NCBI GenBank assembly: GCA_016870695.1
Contig: VGAV01000084.1
Location: 1 to 8,391 of the forward strand
Direction of reading: 5' to 3'
Origin: Actinomycetota bacterium
GTDB taxonomy: Bacteria; Actinomycetota; Actinomycetes; Actinomycetales; Microbacteriaceae
Length of the DNA: 8,391 nt
In this document: piece by piece, positions 1-6,500 of the stretch
Layout of the letters: each line of letters opens with the position of its first letter
Position numbering within the stretch: the first letter of the stretch is position 1
The notes under the pieces: model-generated
Database searches by the model: none
Told to the model about the DNA's origin: nothing
The model's input: only the letters and a program-made list of their open reading frames with translations
Program-made: the position numbers and the translations under genes

Positions 1-1
1 C

Positions 2-748
2 GAGGTGTACTTCCCGTACGTCCTCGCCAAGCCGATCCTCATCCTCGGCCTCATCGCCGGTGGTGCGACGGGCGTCCTGACGAACGTCATCTTCCAGTCG
101 GGCCTGGTCGCCCCCGCCTCGCCGGGTTCGATCTTCGCGGTCCTCATCAACACCGCCCCGGGCAGCTACCTCGGCGTCGTCCTGTCGGTGCTCCTCTCGG
201 CCGGTGTGACGTTCCTCGTCACCGCGCTGCTCCTGCTCGCTTCGCGCAAGCGCGACCTGCAGGCCGAGGCCGAGGGCGGCGACTCGCTGGCCGCGGCCAT
301 CGCGCAGACCGAGCTGAACAAGGGCAAGAGCTCGTCGGCCCTGTCCGGTCTGGCCGCCGGTGCCGGCGCCGCCACCGCCCCCACCGCGGGTGCCCAGGCG
401 TCGACCGCCGCTGCCGCCGAGCAGGTCGCGGGCGTCTCGACCGCCAGCAAGCCGATCCGCAACATCGTGTTCGCGTGCGACGCGGGCATGGGGTCGTCGG
501 CCATGGGCGCGAGCGTCCTACGCAACAAGATCAAGAAGGCGGGCATCGAGGACGTCACGGTGGTCAACAAGGCCATCGCGAACCTCGACCCGGCCGCCTC
601 CGACCTGGTCATCACGCAGAACCAGCTGACCGATCGCGCGAAGGCGCAGACGCCGGACGCCGTCCACGTCTCGGTCGACAACTTCATGAACTCGCCGAAG
701 TACGACGAGGTCGTGGAGATGGTCCGCACCCAGCACGACGGACGATAA
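2..748 (+). CDS. mtlA: PTS mannitol transporter subunit IICB (MtlA), 3' part
   Basis: The gene is cut by the left edge; 248 C-terminal residues are visible, reading in from codon 2-4. MtlA takes up mannitol through the membrane EIIC domain and phosphorylates it from the cytoplasmic EIIB domain. The visible part opens with EVYFPYVL, matching the conserved HE(I/V)YFPYVL stretch of EIIC. Hydrophobic segments follow at about residues 11-31 and 56-80, the last ending in SRKR. An Ala-rich, low-complexity linker (about 81-149) leads to EIIB (150-248), with the phosphorylation site CDAGMGSSA at Cys159 (codon 476-478). The protein stops after EIIB, so the EIIA domain fused in E. coli MtlA is absent here and is supplied by the next gene. 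Translation ends at TAA 746-748. EIICB identity is confident; the real start and earlier membrane segments lie outside the window. Confidence 0.95.
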   Translation, partial: EVYFPYVLAKPILILGLIAGGATGVLTNVIFQSGLVAPASPGSIFAVLINTAPGSYLGVVLSVLLSAGVTFLVTALLLLASRKRDLQAEAEGGDSLAAAIAQTELNKGKSSSALSGLAAGAGAATAPTAGAQASTAAAAEQVAGVSTASKPIRNIVFACDAGMGSSAMGASVLRNKIKKAGIEDVTVVNKAIANLDPAASDLVITQNQLTDRAKAQTPDAVHVSVDNFMNSPKYDEVVEMVRTQHDGR

Positions 749-759
749 GTCCGATATCA

Positions 760-794
760 CGGAGGGGCCGGCAGCGCGAGCACCGGCCCCTCCG
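760..794 (+). terminator. Strong hairpin after mtlA, probable (partial) terminator
   Basis: A perfect 12-bp inverted repeat, 760-771 with 783-794 and an 11-nt loop, begins 11 nt after the mtlA stop. The stem is almost all G-C and is followed by only a short run of T (GCTTTCCC). Actinobacterial intrinsic terminators often lack a long U-tract, so this could terminate or attenuate transcription. It could equally stabilise the 3' end of a processed mtlA mRNA. No convincing promoter is visible between the hairpin and mtlF (853), so mtlF and mtlD probably depend on read-through. Confidence 0.6.
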
Positions 795-852
795 CTTTCC
801 CGTCCGGCCCGCCCCTGCGAGGCTGGACAGTACGACGAGAAAGGCGAGCAAC

Positions 853-1293
853 ATGTCACGTGACGTCCTCAGCACCGATTCGGTGCGCATCCACCCTGGC
901 AGCGCGACGCGCGAGGAGGCGATGAAGGAGGCGGCCGACATCCTGCAGGCCGCCGGCGCCGTCACCGGCGACTACTTCGCCGCGATGCAGCAGCGCGAGG
1001 AGACCGTCTCGACCTACATGGGCAACGAGCTGGCCATCCCCCACGGCACCAACGAGACCAAGCAGGCCATCCTCGAGTCCGGCCTCTCGGTCGTCCGCTA
1101 CGACGGCGGCGTCGACTGGAACGGCGAGCCCGTCACGTTCGTCGTCGGCATCGCCGGCAAGGGCGACGAGCACCTCGAGATCCTCTCGCAGATCGCCATC
1201 CTCTTCTCGGAGGAGGACGACGTCGCGCGCCTCAAGGCCGCCGCCACGCCGGAGGAGCTCTACAACATCATCGCGGGGTCGATCAACGCATGA
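853..1293 (+). CDS. mtlF: PTS mannitol-specific EIIA component
   Basis: This is a cytoplasmic phosphocarrier of 146 residues, the usual size for a stand-alone EIIA of the fructose/mannitol family. It accepts phosphate from HPr and passes it to the EIIB cysteine of MtlA. The active-site histidine is His64 in ELAIPHGTNETK, matching the conserved IPHGT motif; a second conserved histidine, His107, lies in GKGDEHLEIL. The ATG at 853 is chosen because AAAGGCGAG just upstream can serve as a ribosome binding site and the product begins where the family begins. Longer in-frame extensions upstream run through the mtlA coding region and the hairpin and are Arg/Gly-rich shadow sequence. The stop overlaps the mtlD start as ATGA (1290-1293), implying translational coupling. 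Having EIIA as a separate gene beside EIICB is common in Gram-positive bacteria. Confidence 0.95.
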   Translation: MSRDVLSTDSVRIHPGSATREEAMKEAADILQAAGAVTGDYFAAMQQREETVSTYMGNELAIPHGTNETKQAILESGLSVVRYDGGVDWNGEPVTFVVGIAGKGDEHLEILSQIAILFSEEDDVARLKAAATPEELYNIIAGSINA

Positions 1294-2444
1294 AGGCCGT
1301 CCACTTCGGCGCGGGCAACATCGGGCGCGGCTTCGTCGGCCTGCTCCTCCACGAGGGCGGGTACGACCTCGTCTTCTCGGACGTGGCGAAGCCCCTCGTG
1401 GATGCCATCAACGCGGTGTCCTCGTACACGGTCCATGAGGTCGGCGAAGGCGGCGTAGACAAGACGGTGACCGGGTTCCGCGCGATCGACAGCTCCACCG
1501 ACGCCGATGCCCTCGTGGAGGAGATCGCGACGGCGGACGTGGTGACCACCGCCGTCGGCCCGACCATCCTGAAGTTCGTCGCCCCGCACATCGTCGCCGG
1601 TCTCGCGCTGCGCGACCCCGCGCTGCCGCCGCTGCAGGTCATGGCGTGCGAGAACGCGATCGGCGCCACGGACCAGCTGCGCGAGCATGTCATCGCGATC
1701 GCCGCGGAGTCGTGGGACGCGCTGGTCTCCCGCGCGGTGTTCGCCAACACCGCCGTCGACCGCATCGTCCCCGCGCAGGCCGCCGGCCGGGGCGTCGACG
1801 TCACGGTCGAGCCGTTCTACGAGTGGGCGATCGAGCGGGGCCCCTTCGGCGACACCCCGCCGAACATCCCGGGCGCGCACTTCGTCGACGACCTCGAGCC
1901 GTACATCGAGCGCAAGCTGTTCACGGTCAACACCGGCCACGCGACCACCGCCTACTTCGGCGCGCAGGCGGGTATCGACCGCATCTCCGACGCCCTCGCT
2001 GACGCGGACATCGCCGCGAAGGTCGAGGCGGCGCTGGAGGAGACGAGCGCGCTGCTGGTGGAGAAGCACGAGCTGGATGCCGCGGTGCAGGGCGACTACC
2101 GGCAGACGATCCTCCGCCGGTTCCGCAACGCCGCCCTTCCTGACACGGTGTGGCGCGTGGGCCGTCAGCCGCTGCGCAAGCTGTCGCGTCACGAGCGCTT
2201 CGTCGGCCCTGCCGCCGAGGCGGTCGAGCGCGGGCTGCCCGTCGACGCGCTCGTCGCGGCGATGGCAGCGGCCCTGGAGTTCTCCGACACCGAGGACACC
2301 CAGGCCGTGGACCTGCAGCGCCTGCTGCGCGAGCTCGACGCCGAGGCGTTCACCGCTGAGGTCACCGGGCTCGACGCCGCGCATCCCCTGTTCGCGCGCA
2401 TCGTCGAGATCGTGAGCGCCCGACAGGCGGCGGTACGCTCCTGA
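1290..2444 (+). CDS. mtlD: Mannitol-1-phosphate 5-dehydrogenase
   Basis: The 384-residue product is close to the E. coli enzyme length (382). It oxidises mannitol-1-phosphate to fructose-6-phosphate with NAD+ in the cytoplasm, feeding imported mannitol into glycolysis. The N-terminal Rossmann nucleotide site is GAGNIGRGF (residues 7-15) after MKAVHF. Further family motifs are ACEN (119-122), DRIVP (157-161) and the catalytic Lys motif KLFTVNTGH, which gives Lys209, Asn214 and His217 in the Kx4NxxH pattern of long-chain polyol dehydrogenases. The ATG start overlaps the mtlF stop by 4 nt, so the two are probably translationally coupled. The TGA at 2442-2444 is followed by one base and then the GTG of the next gene. 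The gene looks intact, with no missing key residue. Confidence 0.95.
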   Translation: MKAVHFGAGNIGRGFVGLLLHEGGYDLVFSDVAKPLVDAINAVSSYTVHEVGEGGVDKTVTGFRAIDSSTDADALVEEIATADVVTTAVGPTILKFVAPHIVAGLALRDPALPPLQVMACENAIGATDQLREHVIAIAAESWDALVSRAVFANTAVDRIVPAQAAGRGVDVTVEPFYEWAIERGPFGDTPPNIPGAHFVDDLEPYIERKLFTVNTGHATTAYFGAQAGIDRISDALADADIAAKVEAALEETSALLVEKHELDAAVQGDYRQTILRRFRNAALPDTVWRVGRQPLRKLSRHERFVGPAAEAVERGLPVDALVAAMAAALEFSDTEDTQAVDLQRLLRELDAEAFTAEVTGLDAAHPLFARIVEIVSARQAAVRS

Positions 2445-2445
2445 G

Positions 2446-3228
2446 GTGACCGAGACCACGTCCGACGCCGGCGGGGCGCGCAGAGCGCCCCGCCGGCGTC
2501 GTCGTGTTCTGCGGTGGATCCTCGGCGGTCTCGGCGCCCTCGTGGTGCTGCTGGTCGGCGGCATCCTGATCTACAGCCAGGTCGGCGTCATGGCGGCCGA
2601 GGCCGGCCCGCTCGCGGAGGTGCGCGCCGATCCCGCGCTGAGCGCCGTGGACGAGGGGGCCGGCATCGTCCTCACACCGGCGGACGGCGTCACCGGTGAG
2701 GGCCTGGTGTTCATCCCCGGTGCGAAGGTCGATCCCTGGGCGTACGCCGCCGTGCTCCGCGACGCCGTCGTCGACGACGGCCTCACCGTCGTCATCACCC
2801 GCCCCTGGCTGAATCTCGCGTTCTTCGATCCCCGGCCGCTGTCCACGTTCACCGATCTCGCGCCCGGCGTGGACGCCTGGGCCGTCGGCGGGCACTCCCT
2901 CGGCGGCGTCCGCGCCTGCCAGCTGGCGGCGGACGCCGACGCCCTCGTGCTCTTCGCCTCGTACTGCGCGACCGACCTGTCCGCGTCGGGCCTGCCGGTG
3001 CTGAGCCTGTCCGGATCCGAGGACCTGTTGTCCACTCCGGAGAAGATCCGGGATGCCGCTCCCCTCCTCCCCCCGGACGCGATCTTCGCCGAGATCGACG
3101 GCGCCTCCCACGCCTCCTTCGGCGCGTACGGTCCGCAGTCGGGTGACGGCACGCCCTCCCTCGCGCGCGAGGACGTCGCCCGCGAGATCGCCGACGAACT
3201 CCGTGAAATCCCGTATGAAACTAGGTAG
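2446..3228 (+). CDS. Membrane-anchored alpha/beta hydrolase, substrate unknown
   Basis: The product has 260 residues. A cytoplasmic N-terminus rich in Arg (ARRAPRRRRR, 11-20) precedes one membrane segment at about 24-44. By the positive-inside rule the remaining 215 or so residues face outside. They form an alpha/beta-hydrolase domain with FIPGAKVDPWAYA (89-101), a nucleophile elbow GHSLGG with Ser151, a likely acid Asp193 in SGSEDLLS and a likely catalytic His222 in GASHASFG. It resembles the small Abhydrolase_5/dienelactone-hydrolase-like group; esterase or lipase-type activity is plausible but no substrate can be named. Cys158 and Cys174 could pair outside the cell. The GTG at 2446 is one base after the mtlD stop and has no strong ribosome binding site, so coupling to mtlD is likely. 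A strong hairpin covers codons 6-19. The next possible starts fall inside the membrane segment, so GTG 2446 is kept with some doubt. Confidence 0.8.
   Translation: MTETTSDAGGARRAPRRRRRVLRWILGGLGALVVLLVGGILIYSQVGVMAAEAGPLAEVRADPALSAVDEGAGIVLTPADGVTGEGLVFIPGAKVDPWAYAAVLRDAVVDDGLTVVITRPWLNLAFFDPRPLSTFTDLAPGVDAWAVGGHSLGGVRACQLAADADALVLFASYCATDLSASGLPVLSLSGSEDLLSTPEKIRDAAPLLPPDAIFAEIDGASHASFGAYGPQSGDGTPSLAREDVAREIADELREIPYETR
2463..2501 (+). terminator. Perfect 17-bp hairpin, terminator-like, inside hydrolase 5' coding region
   Basis: Bases 2463-2479 and 2485-2501 are exact reverse complements (17 bp) around the 5-nt loop GCAGA. The stem starts 18 nt after the mtlD stop, a typical terminator position, and is followed by GTGTTCT, modestly T-rich. 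It also encodes residues 6-19 of the hydrolase, including much of the Arg-rich N-terminus. It may be the mtl operon terminator or attenuator overlapping a coupled gene, with translating ribosomes able to prevent folding. A purely coding coincidence is unlikely for 17 exact pairs but not excluded. Confidence 0.6.
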
Positions 3229-3268
3229 TTGCGGTCGAACTGCGTAGTCCTTCCGGTAGCGAAGGCCG

Positions 3269-3298
3269 TTGAGAGGCAGACGACCGGCTTTCTACGAT
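3269..3298 (+). promoter_or_regulatory. Putative sigma-70-type promoter for the surface-protein genes
   Basis: TTGAGA (3269-3274) and TACGAT (3293-3298) are separated by 18 nt, matching 5/6 and 4/6 of the consensus -35 and -10 hexamers. They lie in a locally less G+C-rich stretch, 40 nt after the hydrolase stop. A transcript from here would have a leader of roughly 130 nt before the ATG at 3441. No strong terminator is visible between the hydrolase and this site. Sequence match only; no start site is known. Confidence 0.4.
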
Positions 3299-3333
3299 TT
3301 CACCGACCGGATTTCCTCGCGAGTGCGTACGGA

Positions 3334-3369
3334 CGAGAGCCCGGGACCGAGATCCCCTGCCGACTCTCG
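3334..3369 (+). other. Possible leader hairpin upstream of the tip-protein gene
   Basis: CGAGAG (3334-3339) can pair with CTCTCG (3364-3369), and inside it GGGA (3343-3346) can pair with TCCC (3353-3356), giving an interrupted stem in the presumed 5' leader. The pairing is short and may be chance. The rest of the gap 3229-3440 holds no ORF, tRNA or recognised riboswitch. Confidence 0.2.
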
Positions 3370-3440
3370 ATCGCTCCGTCGACTCGCTACGACGACGCGC
3401 TCATCGACCCCTGAACGGCCCCGCGCCGTCCTCGAGGCCC

Positions 3441-3569
3441 ATGTCTTCTTCGCGCCGTGAAACGTCCCGCCCGCTGCGGCGGCGTTCGGTGTTCACCGCG
3501 GTCACCGCCTCCCTCGCCCTCGTGGCCGGGCTCGCGGTGACGCCCGCCATGGCCGTCGCCGCGGCCGCG
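3441..3569 (+). other. Sec signal peptide of the tip protein
   Basis: Residues 1-43 have a positively charged start (RRETSRPLRRRS), a hydrophobic core (VFTAVTASLALVAGLAV) and small residues suited to signal peptidase I (AMA at 36-38, or AAA just after). Mature protein probably begins near residue 39-44, directly before the Pro/Thr stalk. Confidence 0.8.
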
Positions 3570-6500
3570 GATCCCACGGCGACCCCCACGCCGACGGCCA
3601 CGACAGCCCCGTCCCCTGCTCCGACGGCGACCCCGGCTCCGACGCCGTCCGCCTCGGCCTCGACGGCTGCGACGCCGACGCCCACGGCGACCCCCGCGAG
3701 CACGCCGGCACCGACGTCGACCTCGACGCCGACGCCCACGGCATCCCCGTCCTCCTCCCCGCCGACCGTCACGCCGACGGATCGCACCTCGAGCGCGCAG
3801 CGCCTTTCCGCCGCCAACGTCGGGATCCTCGCCGCCGGCGTGCCGGAGCAGCCGGCGGACGTGTGGATCGAGACCTTCGAGCAGGGCCTGAACACCACCA
3901 CGCCCTCGTCGATCACCGCGTACGCGGGCGGGCGATACACCTCGACCGGCTGGGCCACCGGGACGAACTGCACCGGCGTGCTCGTGAACTACACCGCCTC
4001 CTACCCGAACGCCCAGTTCTGCCCGAGCCAGGGCCTCGGCCAGACGACCATCTCGGCCCGCGAGGTCCGCCGGCTCGCCGACGTGCTCGGCCAGGTCGCC
4101 GCCGGCGTCGTCGGCTCCACGACGGCGAACACCCCCGTGGCCGGTTCGACCACGACCACGCGCGCGAACCACGCGCTCGTCGCCCTCCCCTACGCCACGG
4201 CCGGCGGCACGGTCGTCGCGCAGAGCGCCGCGGGCATCGGTGTCAACGCCGGCGGTTCGCGCTACTACACGCTGCGCTTCGACGCCGCGGGCGCCCCCTG
4301 CGGCGCCAACCCGCCCGCTCTGTCGCTCTCGCTGTTCTCGGGCGCGACGACCCTGCTGAACGCCTTTCCCACCGCGGTGAACCCATGCGCCGCGACCGGC
4401 CCGGTCTTCTACACCTCGACGCCGACGCTCGCCGCGACGGGCGGCATCAACGGCTTCCTGGACCCCGCCATCAGCACCTCCGCCCGCGCGGCCACCTACA
4501 CCGGCACCGCCTCCGCCCTCCTGACGCCCGCGCAGATCTCCGCCGCGCAGGTGCGCCTCACCAACACGGTCACGGGCACCGGCAGCGGCTTCGGCGTCGA
4601 CAACCTGCGCGTGCTCGACGTCACCCCCAGCCTCGACCTCGCGTTCAGCCCCGCGAGCGTCCCCGTCGGCACGCCCTCCACGCTGACGTACACGATCACG
4701 AACACCGCCGAGCTCGCGGCCAAGAACGACTGGTCGTTCACCAACACCCTCCCGGCCGGCCTCGCCGTGGCATCCACCCCCGCCGTCGGCGGCACCTGCG
4801 CCCAGGTGACGGGCACCGCGTTCGCCGTGTCCGCGGTCGCCGGCGCCGCCACCGTCTCGGCGACCGGCGGCGACCTGGCCGCCGGGGCGACCTCGTGCAC
4901 GATCACCGTCAACGTGGTCGCCGCGACCGAGGGGACGTACAGCAACGCCGCCGCCAACGTGGCCACGGTGCTCGTGGCCCCCGACGCCGCCACCCTCACC
5001 GTCGTGCCGGCCTCGCGCCTGACGGTGCGGAAGAATCTCCCCGCCCGTCTGGCGAGCACCGACCAGTTCACGCTGTCGGTCCGCAGCGGCAGCACGGTCC
5101 TCGCGTCCGCGACGACCACCGGCACCGCGAGCGGCGTGCAGGCGGCGCAGGTGTCGCGCCTCATCGTCGACGCCGGCGGCACGTACACGATCAACGAGAC
5201 GCCGACCTCCGGACCCGGGCTCGGATACGCGAGCTCCTACGACTGCACCCGCGACGGCACCGTCATCGCCACGGGCACCTCGCGCTCGGGCACCATCACG
5301 ATGCCCGCCGACGACGGCGCCGAGGTCGTCTGCACCTTCACCAACACGGTGCAGCAGACGCGCCTGTTCTGCGACAGCGGGCTGTACTACGGCGTCACCA
5401 CGAACGGCACGCTCGTCCAGGGCGACGGCATCGGCGGTTCGCAGGCGAACGTGGGCTCGTGGGCGAACGTCACCGGCGCGAACTCCCTCGGCGTGGCCGC
5501 GAACGGGTCCCTGGCCTACGCCCTGAACCGGTCGACGGATGCCGTGAACGTCCTGTCCGTCCTGAAATGGACGTCCGCGGGCGGATTCGAGACGCTCGCC
5601 AACACCGCGTACACGACCGCCGACCGCGCGGGCAACGCCATCGGCGGCAGCATCGTGGCCGGAGCCGTGGACCTCGCCACCGGTCGCTACCTCTTCGGCA
5701 AGTACAACGCCGGCTCGTTCTACCTCTGGAGCTTCTCGGAGTCCGCCCCCGCGGCATCCCGCTTCACCTACCTCGGCTCCTTCAGCGCCGGATCGGCGCC
5801 GAACGGCAACGGCGACATGGCGTTCGACAACCGCGGCAACCTCTACGTGCTGGGCGCCGCCACCGTCAACAACGCCAGCAGCGCGGCGATCTTCACCGTC
5901 AGCGCCGAGACCCTCGCGGCCGCGAACGGCGGCACCCTCCCCGTGAGCACGTCCACGACGCGCACCCTGAACGGGCTGGACGCCTCCCCCGCCTTCGGCA
6001 GCGTGAACGGCATCGCCTTCTCGCCCCGCGGGACGGTGTACCTCTCGAGCAACACGAGCACCTACGAGTTCGACCCCACCACCTGGACGCGCGTCGCCGG
6101 ATCCCCCCGCGTCGACTTCGCCTCGACCGACCTCGCCAGCTGCAACAGCCCCGGCACCGTGTCCGTGCTGAAGAACGTCGTCGGTCGTGCAGCCGCGGCG
6201 GACCAGTTCCAGATCAGCCTCGCCGACGCCAACGGCGTGCTCGGGACGGCCACCACCACCGGGACCACGACCGGTCGCCAGGCGGCGCAGGTCGGACCGT
6301 TCCCCGCACCGACCGGTTCGACGCTCACCGTCTCGGAGGCCATGGCCGCCGGGTCCACATCGACCATCGCCGTCTACACCGTGCGGCTCGAGTGCTGGAC
6401 CGACGGCATCCGGATCTCCACCGCCAGCGGGCCGACGGGCAGCCTCACGATGCCGGACCGCTTCGGCGCGAACGTTGTGTGCACGTTCTTCAACTCGCCG

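Noticed and set aside
475..852. A longer version of mtlF beginning inside mtlA
   Set aside because: The extension overlaps confirmed EIIB coding sequence and the hairpin, has shadow-like composition, and the 853 start has a ribosome binding site and family-typical length.
1260..2564. A 434-codon minus-strand open frame opposite mtlD
   Set aside because: mtlD on the + strand is unambiguous by motif, and the reverse product has the Arg/Gly/Val-rich composition of a shadow frame.
3249..3265. CCTTC/GAAGG inverted repeat after the hydrolase as a terminator
   Set aside because: Only 5 bp with a 7-nt loop and no T-run; far weaker than the two hairpins in the mtl operon.
3570..3779. Regular short DNA repeats resembling a CRISPR-like array
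   Set aside because: The repeats are in frame and encode the Pro/Thr stalk of a secreted protein. Repeat length and spacing are irregular and there are no unique spacers.
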